Origin: Gammaproteobacteria bacterium
GTDB taxonomy: Bacteria > Pseudomonadota > Gammaproteobacteria > Xanthomonadales > Xanthomonadaceae
Length of the DNA stretch: 21,831 bases
Assembly: GCA_030431185.1 (NCBI GenBank)
Contig: JAUIJO010000012.1
Coordinates: forward strand, 1 to 21,831
Reading direction: 5' to 3'
Positions 6,979 to 15,623 of the stretch are shown here, one piece after another. The notes under the pieces were generated by a model that saw only the letters and a program-made list of their open reading frames with translations, was not told the DNA's origin and did not search any database. Position numbers and translations under genes: made by a program. Numbering within the stretch: position 1 is the stretch's first letter; every line of letters begins with the position of its first letter.

Positions 6979-8244
6979 TCAGGCGCCCGCGGCCGCCCCG
7001 CCGGCGGCCGCGCGGGTGGAAGGCACGTAGTTCGGGTCGATGGGCGTCGAGTTGCCCTGGATCGCCGCGATCATCGCCGGCGAGGCCAGTTTCTCCATCG
7101 GGAAATAGTCGGACTTGAAGTTCACGCGCACCTCGCCGGTCAGCTTCGCCTTCATTTCCTGCTTGGACTCGGAGTCCTCGTCCACCGACGACGCCACCGT
7201 GGTCATGTGGGTCTGCACGTTGGTGTTGGAGGTCGCCGCGCCGCCCCAGCCGAAATGCGCGCCGGCGACGGTGGTGTTGCGGTTGTAGCTGGTGTCGCGG
7301 TCGTGCAGCGACGCGGCGGCGCTGCGCTTGGCTTCGTCGGAGGCGCGGAAGTCGAACACCACCTTGGCATTGATGGCGCCGTCGGTGATGACGATGCGAT
7401 TGATGCCCAGGATCACCATCGACGACAACAGCTGTTGCCGGCTGTGCGCCATCTGCATGCGCGCCGCCTGCACCAGGCGGCCTTCCTGCTCCGGGTCGCT
7501 TAGATCGGTCACCGGCTTGTCGATCTGGATGTCCTGGCTGACCCGCGGCAGGACGTCCTGCGCGTTGTCCTCGTCGACGAGCGCCAGCCGGGGCCCTCCG
7601 GCTTCGTCGAAGCCATCGCCCCCGCTGGTGTCGATGCGGAAATCCGCCGGAAAACGATCGACCAGCCAGTCGCGCGCGTTGTTCATCGAAATGTTGTCGG
7701 ACGCGAACTGGTCGACCGTCTGCGCCACCGACTTGAGCAGTTCGCCGTAGGCGCGCATCTGCTGGATGGAGGCATCGACGATCGCCTGGAACACGTTCTG
7801 GATCAGGCCGCCGACGAAGGCGGGGAAATCCACCGAACCGATGTACTTCCGGAAGTTGTCGGCGCCCTGCTCCACCGAGCCGGCCTCGAAGTCGCTGCCG
7901 GCGAAGGTGCCGACCTTCTCGGAGGCCTTCCGCTTGGCCGCGTCGACCTCGCCCGCCAGCGCCCGCGACAGGCCCTCTTCGGGGTCCCCATCCTTCGCCA
8001 GCACGCCACGGCCCGGGGTCAGCTCCTGCTTGGCCAGGCCGTCGGGGTTGGACATGTAGGAGGCCACCCGCACCATGTTCCTCGCCAGCTCCTGCTGTTC
8101 GGCGACCGGCAACTGCCGGAATCCCGGCGAGGACTCCAGCAGGTGCCGCACCTGCGGCCGCACGGCGGCCAGGGTGTCGTCGTCCAGCCACGACGGCCCG
8201 TTGCCTGCCGGGCCGCGGATGCCGCTTCGCACGGGTGCGCTCAT
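6979..8244 (-). CDS. Operon family protein P3
   Basis: This is a 421-aa member of the four-protein family, function unknown. Start: ATG 8244 (MSAPVRSG), with GGAG eight bases upstream. P2 begins with a similar MSA. N block at about 25-78 (VRHLLESSPGFRQLPVAEQQELARNM...NPDG). A Lys/Glu-rich stretch follows (95-115). Block A is at 138-200 (VDFPAFVGGLIQNVFQAIVD, then QQMRAY and ARDWLVDRFP). Block B is at 266-302 (HSRQQLLSSMVILGINRIVI, TDGAINAKVVFDF). A Ser/Thr/Asn-rich stretch lies at 310-355. Block C is at 366-400 (GEVRVNFKSDYFPMEKLASP). The C-terminus is a short Ala/Gly tail. It is closest to P2. There is no signal peptide. Confidence 0.87.
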   Translation of the reverse strand: MSAPVRSGIRGPAGNGPSWLDDDTLAAVRPQVRHLLESSPGFRQLPVAEQQELARNMVRVASYMSNPDGLAKQELTPGRGVLAKDGDPEEGLSRALAGEVDAAKRKASEKVGTFAGSDFEAGSVEQGADNFRKYIGSVDFPAFVGGLIQNVFQAIVDASIQQMRAYGELLKSVAQTVDQFASDNISMNNARDWLVDRFPADFRIDTSGGDGFDEAGGPRLALVDEDNAQDVLPRVSQDIQIDKPVTDLSDPEQEGRLVQAARMQMAHSRQQLLSSMVILGINRIVITDGAINAKVVFDFRASDEAKRSAAASLHDRDTSYNRNTTVAGAHFGWGGAATSNTNVQTHMTTVASSVDEDSESKQEMKAKLTGEVRVNFKSDYFPMEKLASPAMIAAIQGNSTPIDPNYVPSTRAAAGGAAAGA

Positions 8245-8278
8245 GGCGTGGTCTCCGTGTCGGGGGACGGGGCCATGC

Positions 8279-9652
8279 TCAAGGCGTGGCCGGGGCCGGG
8301 GCCGGTGCTGCGGCCGGCGCGGGGCTGTCGGCCGGTGCCGCAGGCGCCGAGGCCGGGCGACCGGCCATGGTCTTGACCATGCCCGGCTGCGCATTCATCT
8401 GGATGGCCGCGATCGCCTCCGGGTTGGCCATCTTCTCGAGCGGCAGGTAGTCGCTCTTGAAATTGACCTCGACCTGGCCGGCGAGGCTGGCACGCGCCTG
8501 CAGCGAGGCGTCGTTCTGCAGCTGCGAGGTGCTCATCATCTTGATGACCGGCTTCTCGGTGTACTTGTAGTCGCCCTTGGCGTACGAGGTGCCCCCCTCG
8601 CGCGCGGGGCCTCCACCCCAGCCGGTCCTCACCACGTTGCCGTCCTTGTCGCGGACCGCCGTGCCCTGCTCCCTGCCGCGGTCGTAGGTGCCCTCGCTGC
8701 TCTTGGACATGATCACGTTGCCGAGCGCGTCCTTCTCGTGGTCGAACTTGGTGGCGCTATGCCGGTACTTCAGGTTGTCGCGCGCCTGGAAGTCGTACAT
8801 GACCTTGGCCGAGATGCGACCATCGGTGACCACGATGCGGTTGATGCCGAGCATCACCAGGGTCGCCAGCAGCTGCTGCCGGCCCGTGGCGATCTGGGTA
8901 CGCGCGGCGGGCACCAGCAGCGCTTCGACCAGTTCGTCGTCGAGCCGGGTCAGCGGCTTCTCGAGGGGCAGCGACTGGTTGAGGCGCTCGATCGCTCGGC
9001 GTTCGTCGACGTCGGGACGCAGCACCGCGCGCGGCTCGTTGGCCACCGGTTCGTCGCCGAAGCCTCCGAAGTCGCCCCAATCGCCGCCGCCCCCCATCTG
9101 CAGCTGGAAGATGTCCGGGAACTGCTCCACCAGCTGGTCGCGGCCCTGGTTCTGGGTGGTGTTGTCGTCGCGGAACTGGTTCAAGCTCTTGGACACGTCC
9201 GCGACGAGCTTGGCGTAGGCCTCCATCTGCTGGATCGAGGAGGTCACGATCGAGTTGAAGACGCCGTCGATGAGGCCGGTGACGAAATCGGGGAAGTTGA
9301 CCGCGTCCATCAGCGCACCCGCCTGCTGCACGCCGGTCTTCAGCGCGGTGCCGAACTCGGGCTGGTCGCTGGTCGGCAACGGTTCGCCCTCGTCGCCGGC
9401 GAGCGCGCGCACCTGCGGACTGCGCTGGCCGGGCGCGAGACGGATGCCATCGGGCTCGGCGAGGTAACTGCCGATCTGGACCAGGCCCTTGGCCAGGGCC
9501 TCGCGCTTGTCCGCCGGCAGCTCGGTGAAAGCCTCGGCCTGCTCGAGCATCTGGCGGACCTTGCGACGCACGGTGTCGGTGGTCTCGCGGCTGGCCATCG
9601 GCGCGGCGGCGGCCCGGGCCGCGGGGACACTCTGGGGAAAGATGGCGGACAT
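8279..9652 (-). CDS. Operon family protein P2, Pro/Ala-rich tail
   Basis: This is a 457-aa family member, function unknown. Start: ATG 9652 (MSAIFPQS), with GGAG eight bases upstream; the open frame continues further upstream without a plausible start. N block at about 27-75 (VRQMLEQAEAFTELPADKREALAKGL). Block A is at 118-180 (VNFPDFVTGLIDGVFNSIV, QQMEAY, GRDQLVEQFP). A Gly/Asp/Trp-rich insert follows (186-200). Block B is at 256-290 (GRQQLLATLVMLGINRIVVT, DGRISAKVMYDF). A charged Gly/Lys/Asp-rich insert of about 75 residues (295-370) is unique to this member. Block C is at 392-420 (GQVEVNFKSDYLPLEKMANP). The last 25 residues are almost only Pro and Ala. Confidence 0.87.
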   Translation of the reverse strand: MSAIFPQSVPAARAAAAPMASRETTDTVRRKVRQMLEQAEAFTELPADKREALAKGLVQIGSYLAEPDGIRLAPGQRSPQVRALAGDEGEPLPTSDQPEFGTALKTGVQQAGALMDAVNFPDFVTGLIDGVFNSIVTSSIQQMEAYAKLVADVSKSLNQFRDDNTTQNQGRDQLVEQFPDIFQLQMGGGGDWGDFGGFGDEPVANEPRAVLRPDVDERRAIERLNQSLPLEKPLTRLDDELVEALLVPAARTQIATGRQQLLATLVMLGINRIVVTDGRISAKVMYDFQARDNLKYRHSATKFDHEKDALGNVIMSKSSEGTYDRGREQGTAVRDKDGNVVRTGWGGGPAREGGTSYAKGDYKYTEKPVIKMMSTSQLQNDASLQARASLAGQVEVNFKSDYLPLEKMANPEAIAAIQMNAQPGMVKTMAGRPASAPAAPADSPAPAAAPAPAPATP

Positions 9653-9756
9653 GGCCTTGGCTCCAGTGGTTCGAGGGGGCATTCGCGTCTGCGGGCCGTG
9701 GAAATCGGTCCCGCCCCGTCGCATCCACCTGCCCCGGGGCGACGCGGGTCTTGCGT

Positions 9757-10812
9757 TCACTGCAATGCGCGCGCCTCTTCTATGTGTTCGCGCATCTCAA
9801 ATTCGATCGGTCGGACGTACAGGCTGATCCGCGCTGGCGAGTGCGGCGTCACCCGGATGCTGAGCACCGAGAAATGGCCCTGCTCGTTGGCTTCCATGCC
9901 GAAGGCCTCCAGCCATCGCGACAGCGCGGCGAGTTGCCGGGGACGCTCGGCGAGGCCCAGCTTGAGCAGGTCGAGGAAACGGCCCGGCAGGTCGGGGATC
10001 GCCGCCAGCAGGATCTCCAGCTTCATCTCGATGCCTTCGGGCTTGTTGCGCATGCCGATCAGCACGCCGCCGGAGGGCAGCTCGAAGCGCCCGCCCAGCG
10101 CCACGCCCACGATCCGCATCAGGCTCGGCAACTGATGACCGATGCCCAGGCGGTTCATCAGCGGCCCGAGCGCAGAGACCGACAGCGCGCCGCGGTGCAG
10201 GAAGGTGACCCGCTGGCTGCCCGCCTCGCGGTTGCAGCCGATCGAGGTGAAGATCGGCATCAGGCTGGGCATCTCGTTCATGGCCTGGCGGGTCAGCCGG
10301 GCGAGTGGCGGCGCCAGGGCGTCGATCTGGGCCGGCAGGAGCTCGTAATAGATCTTGGTGGCGTAGAGCCCGTCTTCGTCGAAGGCGCTGCCGAACCAGG
10401 CGCCATAGCTCATCCAGCCGAGACCGCCGAAGCCTCGCCACTCCTCGCTGCGCGAGTCGAACCAGCGCAGCGCGTCGCGCCCGAAGACCGGGCAGACCAG
10501 GCGGCGCATCTCGCGGGTGGCTTCGTCTCGACGCGCCACCGGCGAGGCGCCGGGACCGAGCGGCTCGATGGTGAAGCGCAGGGTGTCGGGTTCGGACTCG
10601 GAGAACGACGGCTCGTACGGGACGGCCCCGGGGGTGAGCGCATTGCGGGTGTAGGCGACATCGTCGTCGGGCAGGCTGAAGGTGCGGTCGATCAGCGTGT
10701 CCAGGTAGGGCAGCGGATCGCGCGTGCCCAACGCGCGCGCCGCCCGGCTCAGGGAGTCCTTGACGTGGGTCGCCATCGGCCGCTTGCCGTTGGCACTTCG
10801 TTGCATGTTCAT
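9757..10812 (-). CDS. Putative DMATS/ABBA-type aromatic prenyltransferase
   Basis: This is a 351-aa protein without a signal peptide. Several stretches match the pattern of fungal dimethylallyltryptophan synthase-type prenyltransferases, which use a ten-stranded beta barrel to attach isoprenyl groups to indoles or tyrosine. PYEPSFSESEPDTLRFTIEP carries Glu67 and Arg79, at the places of the catalytic Glu and a diphosphate-binding Arg of DMATS enzymes (xPxExS...LRFxxExxGP). GLYATKIYYELLP has Lys153/Tyr155 like the K-x-Y strand motif, EMKLEIL (Lys264) and RISLYVRP (Tyr332) resemble later strands. The match is by eye, so a relative that lost catalysis cannot be excluded. Likely start is ATG 10812, though ATG 10776 (MATHVKDS) is possible and ribosome sites are weak. 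Its substrate is unknown; Trp or Tyr of a partner protein in the operon is one idea. Confidence 0.6.
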   Translation of the reverse strand: MNMQRSANGKRPMATHVKDSLSRAARALGTRDPLPYLDTLIDRTFSLPDDDVAYTRNALTPGAVPYEPSFSESEPDTLRFTIEPLGPGASPVARRDEATREMRRLVCPVFGRDALRWFDSRSEEWRGFGGLGWMSYGAWFGSAFDEDGLYATKIYYELLPAQIDALAPPLARLTRQAMNEMPSLMPIFTSIGCNREAGSQRVTFLHRGALSVSALGPLMNRLGIGHQLPSLMRIVGVALGGRFELPSGGVLIGMRNKPEGIEMKLEILLAAIPDLPGRFLDLLKLGLAERPRQLAALSRWLEAFGMEANEQGHFSVLSIRVTPHSPARISLYVRPIEFEMREHIEEARALQ

Positions 10813-10852
10813 GGCATGGTTTCCATGGGACGGGGTCCAGTTGTGGAACGCC

Positions 10853-12967
10853 TTACATCGGTGGCATCGCGCCGTTCAGGCCTTCGCCGATCCCACCGGT
10901 CAGGGACTCGAGCGCATCGCGTGCGAAGGCCGGCATCTCGATCGGCTTGCTGGTGATGACCGGCGACTCGACGGGCTGGGCGAACTGCTCGACGTGGTCG
11001 TCGTTGACTCCACCGACCGCCAACCACTGCTCGCAGGCCTGCACCAGGTCCCAGTCGTTGGGCTCCACCGTGGGCCGGTCGCTGCCGCGCAGCTGGCGGT
11101 TGGTCAGGGCGTTCATGTCGATCACCTCGCCGAACCGTCCACCCAGTCGCTCGTGGTGGTTGGCCAGCCAACGGATGATCACCGCGCCGGCATGCGCCTG
11201 GGTCCTGTAGCGGTGCGTGTTGCGCGCGCCGCCGAGGTAGTTCGCGTTGACCTGGTCGACCACCTGCCAGATGTCGCGGGCGCCGAAGGCGGTGCGGATC
11301 TCCGGGTCGTTCAACTTCTCCAGGTGCTCGCGGATCATCGACTGCAACTCGGTCGCGGCGAAGTAGGCGATGCCGTAACCGTGCAGGGACAGGTTGGCGG
11401 CGAGGTCGCGCCCCGCCTTGCGGACCTGCTCCTGGGAGACCGCGATCGGGATACTGCTGCGCAACATCCGGTCCACGGTGAACTGCCGCGAGAACGATGA
11501 CACCGCCGACAGGAAGCGGAGCCACAGGTCGTTGAACTCGCGGTTGGGCTGGTTGCCGTTGGGGTCGCCACCCGGTGCGCCGAACATGCGCATGTACAGG
11601 TCGCGGCGTTCGCCTTCGGTGATCCGGTCCACCGCCCGCTTGTAGTAGTTGAACAGGTAGTCGCCCGCCTTGCCGCGTCCGAGGGGGAGCAGGCCCGCGC
11701 GGAACAGCTCGACGATGCGCTCGACGACCTGCGGCAGGCGCATCTCCTCCAGCATCCAGGAGAAATAGATCGCCTGGACCGCGTGCAGGTTCTCGCGGAC
11801 GATCTCGACATCCGTGCTCTCGTCCAGGTCGGGCAGTTCGATCGACGTCGAGGACGGGGGCGCCCCCGAGACCACGCCGGTGTCCATGTCGTAGGCGTTC
11901 TGGATGCGACTGGCCAGCCAGGCATCGTTCGCGCTGACCTTCTCGTTGGCCAGGCGCCTCACCGCGGCTGCGACGTTGCGGCTGCTGAGGGCGCAGATGG
12001 TCTCGCCCGGCGCCGGCTCGAAGCCGGACTGGGTGTCGCGGATGCTCGCGGCAATCGCCGCGTCACTGGCCTCGAGCCTGGCGGCCTGGGCCACCTCCGC
12101 GCTCGCCTTGGCCTCGGTCGAGGCAGCCTTGGCCTGTGCGGCCGCCGCATCGGCCGCCTTGGTCGCCAGCGTCAAGGCACGCTTGGCCGCGCTGACCGCC
12201 TTCGCATCCCGTGGCCGCGCCGCATCGGCTTCGTCGAGCTCGGCCTGACGCTCCTTGCGGGTGCGTTCGAGGGCCTTGGCGGACTCTCCGGCCGCCTGTG
12301 AGGCGCGCTCGGCCTCCCCCGCCCGTGCCAACGCCCCCTGCGCCGCGCTGATCGCGGCGCGCTTGGCCGCGGCAGGGTCGAGCACCTCGATGCGGCTCTG
12401 CGGATCGCCGCCCGGCTCGACGCAGCCGACGATGGCCGGATCGACCAGGCCGGCATCGATCTGCGACTGCAGGCTGACTTCATAGCGCTGCCCGAGATGC
12501 GCGTATACCGCGTCGAACAGGGCCCGGTGGCGTCGGTACTCGCCCTGGGCACGGCTGATCCGTTCGACGAAGTCGGGCCGTTCGGCGTCGGTATAGCCCT
12601 CGATCTGCAGCAGGCCGCAGATCGAGGCGATCTCGCGCTCGTTGGCCTCCAGTGGATCGAGCAGGTTGCCCAGCATGCGCTGGCTGCCCATCAGGCCGTA
12701 CTCATGGACGAAGGCATTCTGGCGACGCAGCTCGCTCCAGTCCTTCTGCTGGTGGGTCGCGGCGACCTTCGCGTAGAACGTGTCGACCACCGCGTCGCTG
12801 GCGAGCTGGCGCCGGATGGCGGCCAGTTCCTCCAGCTGCTTGCTGTTGAGTCCGCCGCTGGTGTCGGCGGTCTTCTCGAGGGTTTCGAGGAATTGCTGGC
12901 GGGCACGCAGCTCCTGGCGCTTCTTCAGCTCGCGCTCGCCCAGGTCGACCAGCAGGATACGTTTCAT
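10853..12967 (-). CDS. Unknown 704-aa protein with Ala-rich coiled-coil region
   Basis: I do not recognise a family. From ATG 12967 (AGAGAG seven bases upstream) three parts are visible. Residues 1-195 are charged and helical (ERELKKRQELRARQQFLETL; FVERISRAQGEYRRHRALFD). Residues 197-310 are a long Ala/Lys/Glu/Arg-rich heptad-like stretch, probably a coiled coil. Residues 395-655 form a conserved helical domain that is repeated as the 303-aa protein of this operon (QAIYFSWMLEEMRL, ITEGERRDLYMRMFG, TAFGARDIWQVV, HAGAVIIRWLA). There is no signal peptide or membrane segment. The coiled coil plus a shared domain suggests a scaffold or adaptor within a complex (inference). Confidence 0.82.
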   Translation of the reverse strand: MKRILLVDLGERELKKRQELRARQQFLETLEKTADTSGGLNSKQLEELAAIRRQLASDAVVDTFYAKVAATHQQKDWSELRRQNAFVHEYGLMGSQRMLGNLLDPLEANEREIASICGLLQIEGYTDAERPDFVERISRAQGEYRRHRALFDAVYAHLGQRYEVSLQSQIDAGLVDPAIVGCVEPGGDPQSRIEVLDPAAAKRAAISAAQGALARAGEAERASQAAGESAKALERTRKERQAELDEADAARPRDAKAVSAAKRALTLATKAADAAAAQAKAASTEAKASAEVAQAARLEASDAAIAASIRDTQSGFEPAPGETICALSSRNVAAAVRRLANEKVSANDAWLASRIQNAYDMDTGVVSGAPPSSTSIELPDLDESTDVEIVRENLHAVQAIYFSWMLEEMRLPQVVERIVELFRAGLLPLGRGKAGDYLFNYYKRAVDRITEGERRDLYMRMFGAPGGDPNGNQPNREFNDLWLRFLSAVSSFSRQFTVDRMLRSSIPIAVSQEQVRKAGRDLAANLSLHGYGIAYFAATELQSMIREHLEKLNDPEIRTAFGARDIWQVVDQVNANYLGGARNTHRYRTQAHAGAVIIRWLANHHERLGGRFGEVIDMNALTNRQLRGSDRPTVEPNDWDLVQACEQWLAVGGVNDDHVEQFAQPVESPVITSKPIEMPAFARDALESLTGGIGEGLNGAMPPM

Positions 12968-13060
12968 GACTGTTCTCTCTCATCGGGGACGGAGGGGTGG
13001 AAGCAGGCGTGTCGCACGGTGCGTGGAATGCGTGCCGCGGGGCCCACCGGCTTGCGGGGT

Positions 13061-14605
13061 TCACTGGAACTTCGATTGCTCGCCATTGGGGGTCTCCTCG
13101 GCAGCGTTGCGGTGGTACGGCCGCGACCCGGGTCGCGACGGGGGAAACGGCCCGGGACGCAGGGCGACCTCGGGACCGGAGGGAGTCGGGATGGCGTCTT
13201 CGTCGCGCTCGTCCCGCGGTTGGGCTTCCAGGGCGATGTCCTGGTCGATCCGCCGGTCCAGCAGGCGAAGCGCCGCAAGCGCATCGACCACGCCGCGTCC
13301 GCTGCCCTCGACGCCGGCCCGGCCGAAGGGCCTGGCGCTCGCGGCGAGCACGTCGCCGGCGTCATGGCTGTCGAACGGCCATGCGCGGCGCGACGCCCGC
13401 GAGGCGAGCAGCGCGCATGCCGCCGCCACGAACGGCGCCGCGAAGCTGGTGCCTGTGGCGCTCTGGTAGCCCTGCAGCCCGCAGGTGGGGATGTCGCGTC
13501 CCGGCGCGCACACCGCGACGTGTCGGCCCCGCGTACTGAACCCCAGGGGCTCCAGGCGGCGGTCGACCGCGCCCACTGCGATCACCCCGTCATGGGCCGC
13601 CGGATAGAAGCGTTCTTCCTCGCCGGAGTTGCCGCTCGCGGCGACGAGGATCACGCCGCGCGCCAGCGCGTAGCGGATCACTTCCTCGTGCGGGCGGGGC
13701 GCATCCGGGAGGAGCGCCGATTCGGGGGTCCCGAAGCTCATGTTGATCACTTTCACGTTGAGGTCGATCAGGCGCTTCATCCCGGCATCGATGTTGTCGA
13801 GGGCGCCGACGCCGAAGCGCTTGTTCCCCGGCCCCAACGCGGCGCCGAGCACGCGCACCGGGGTCAGCCCGCACGCGCCCGCGCCGCCACGCGCGATCCC
13901 GCGGCCAAGCGCGGACAGGATGCCCGCGCAACCGCTGCCATGGCCGACCTCGTCCTGCGGCTCTTCGCCGCGATGGCGGAAGTCGCCGACCAGGGTCAGG
14001 TCGCCGACCTGGTCCGGATCCAGGTCGACGCTGTCGAAGCCGGCGCGCAGGCGTGCCCGCAACTCCTCGTGCTGAAGGGCCACGCCGGTATCCGCGAGGC
14101 CCACGACCGTGGCCGGATCGCCGGGCTCGTAGTCCAGTGCCTGCGGCAGGTGGATCAGTTCATGGGCCCATGCCGCGGCGGCGGCATCCAGTCGCGAGGG
14201 CGCGTCCGCGTTGCCGTCGGCGGCGAACGGACCGACGCACAGGTGGTCCGCACCGACCCGCTCCACCACCGGGACTTCGGCCAAGGCCTGCAACAGGGCC
14301 GGTACGCCCGCGGCATCGCGGACCTCGATGCGCAGCACGCGGGCCACGCCGGTGATCTGCTCCACGTCGTCGAAACGACGTGCGCCTGGCACGGGTCGCT
14401 CCGAGCGCCGGCGGCGGGCACTGTGGAGGCGCGTGGCGCGGAAAGCGCCGCCGTGGTGGCGCAGCAGGCGATCGATCACCCCGCCGTCGACGTGCTCGGC
14501 CTTGTCCGTCCCGTAGCCGAACACCGCGCGCAGCCCGGGCACGTGCTCGGGCATCTCGCCCAGGCGCACGGTCAGCAGCAGTCGGCCGGGGACGAGCGGG
14601 TTCAC
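13061..14605 (-). CDS. Subtilisin-like (S8) serine peptidase
   Basis: This is a 514-aa serine endopeptidase of the S8 family. The catalytic triad is intact: Asp172 (GLADTGVAL), His222 (EVGHGSGCAGIL) and Ser387 (SATGTSFAAP), with oxyanion Asn326 (AASGNSG). Residues 1-150 precede the catalytic domain, and the part around 90-125 (RVLRIEVRDAAGV...EVPVVERV) resembles an inhibitor_I9-like propeptide. After about residue 450 comes a Pro/Arg/Asp-rich tail. I chose GTG 14605: GGAG lies six bases upstream and it overlaps the previous stop as GTGA. An ATG at 14617 is the alternative, adding four residues. No secretion signal is visible, unusual for subtilases. Being inside the operon, it may process the other products, for example the 1675-aa protein (inference). 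Confidence 0.92.
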   Translation of the reverse strand: MNPLVPGRLLLTVRLGEMPEHVPGLRAVFGYGTDKAEHVDGGVIDRLLRHHGGAFRATRLHSARRRRSERPVPGARRFDDVEQITGVARVLRIEVRDAAGVPALLQALAEVPVVERVGADHLCVGPFAADGNADAPSRLDAAAAAWAHELIHLPQALDYEPGDPATVVGLADTGVALQHEELRARLRAGFDSVDLDPDQVGDLTLVGDFRHRGEEPQDEVGHGSGCAGILSALGRGIARGGAGACGLTPVRVLGAALGPGNKRFGVGALDNIDAGMKRLIDLNVKVINMSFGTPESALLPDAPRPHEEVIRYALARGVILVAASGNSGEEERFYPAAHDGVIAVGAVDRRLEPLGFSTRGRHVAVCAPGRDIPTCGLQGYQSATGTSFAAPFVAAACALLASRASRRAWPFDSHDAGDVLAASARPFGRAGVEGSGRGVVDALAALRLLDRRIDQDIALEAQPRDERDEDAIPTPSGPEVALRPGPFPPSRPGSRPYHRNAAEETPNGEQSKFQ

Positions 14606-15372
14606 GGCGCGCTCCATTGGCCCAGCTGGCCTTCGCTCAGTCGCACGCGGGCGACCTCGCCATCGCCGAAATCGACCTCGGCATCGCATCCCATCTGCGT
14701 CGCGAGCGGTGCCAGCACGATGCCCCCCTCTCCGGACTCCACCACCGGCACGGACTCGCCGGCGGCGCGCACAAGCGGCAGTCGCCCGCCGCGCAGCGTG
14801 GGCGTGCTCATGTGGACCCGGCCCGGACGTGCCTCCGCGCCGCCTTCCACGCGCGTCACCCGGGGGGCCGCGGCCCCCAGCAATGCCTGTTGCAGCCGGT
14901 TGACCGGCATCCGCGACAGCCGCGCGATCACGTCGGCGCCGGCGGTCTTCTTGAGTTCGTTGAGCTGGGTGACGGTACGCACGCCGATGCGTTCCAGCCG
15001 GCGCTGGTCGCCCTCGCTGATGCGGTCGCCCAGCGCTTCGCGCAGGTTGAAACGGGGATCCTCGGCTTTGTAGTCGACCGCGTTCTCCTCGATCATCGGC
15101 TTGGTGATCGTGGTCAGCGCCAGCTTGATCGTGCTGGCCTCCGACTCGCCCGGACCGGCGGGCCGCAGGAAGACGTCCTCGTCGACCATCTGCACGAAGG
15201 CGCGCAGGTCCAGCGAGACTTCCTTCACCGCGAAGGTCAAGGGCAGTTTCCCGACGCGCGCCTTGATCGCCATCGACGCCTGCGCCTTGTCCAGTTGCTC
15301 GGTCAGCGCCTGTATGAACAGGTCGAACGGTATGCCGCTGTCGCGGACCAGGGGCGGGATCTGCGCGCTCAT
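14602..15372 (-). CDS. Unknown 256-aa protein with helix-hairpin-helix stretch
   Basis: Function unknown. ATG 15372 overlaps the stop of the 84-aa gene (ATGA) and has GGAG eight bases upstream. Residues 14-90 are a helix (FDLFIQALTEQLDKAQ) followed by strands (LPLTFAVKEVSLDLRAFVQM, STIKLALTTITKP). This pattern recalls the small trypsin-co-occurring (trypco) domains and is also similar to the neighbouring 84-aa protein. Residues 122-166 (RRLERIGVRTVTQLNELKKT...VNRLQQALLGA) look like a pair of helix-hairpin-helix elements. The C-terminal part (185-256) is a beta-rich domain (GRLPLVRAAGESVPVVESG...CDAEVDFGDGEVARVRLSEG). There is no signal peptide. Both domain ideas are by-eye and tentative. Confidence 0.8.
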   Translation of the reverse strand: MSAQIPPLVRDSGIPFDLFIQALTEQLDKAQASMAIKARVGKLPLTFAVKEVSLDLRAFVQMVDEDVFLRPAGPGESEASTIKLALTTITKPMIEENAVDYKAEDPRFNLREALGDRISEGDQRRLERIGVRTVTQLNELKKTAGADVIARLSRMPVNRLQQALLGAAAPRVTRVEGGAEARPGRVHMSTPTLRGGRLPLVRAAGESVPVVESGEGGIVLAPLATQMGCDAEVDFGDGEVARVRLSEGQLGQWSAP

Positions 15373-15623
15373 GGCCGCGGCTCCGGTGTATTCCCGTCCT
15401 GCTGCCAGGACAGCCGCAGCCTGGACGGTGCCGCGGTCCAGTCGTCACTGCCCAGGCGGCGTGGCACGTCGGCCAGCAGCACGCATCCGCCATCGCGCAG
15501 GACCGCGCGCAGCTCAAGCGGCAAGGTCATTTCGACCCCGGCCAACTGCACGCCGTCCCTGGCCTCCACTGCCAGCAGGCCTTCGTGGAGCTCTTCGAGC
15601 AGATGGGACAGGTCGCGCAACAT
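15369..15623 (-). CDS. Small 84-aa protein, possible trypco-like domain
   Basis: The gene is coupled at both ends: its ATG at 15623 overlaps the P1 stop (TGATG, GGAG seven bases upstream; a GTG three bases earlier is possible), and its stop overlaps the next ATG. The protein is an acidic helix (LSHLLEELHEGLLAVEARDG) followed by strands (VEMTLPLELRAVLRDGGCVL, SRLRLSW) and a polar tail. The order of elements parallels residues 18-88 of the next protein, so the two may share a fold. No function can be assigned. Confidence 0.75.
   Translation of the reverse strand: MLRDLSHLLEELHEGLLAVEARDGVQLAGVEMTLPLELRAVLRDGGCVLLADVPRRLGSDDWTAAPSRLRLSWQQDGNTPEPRP

Noticed and set aside
14606..15517. Upstream extension of the S8 protease frame to 15517.
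   Set aside because: That part overlaps the 256-aa and most of the 84-aa genes and reads as Arg/Gly/Ala-rich shadow sequence.
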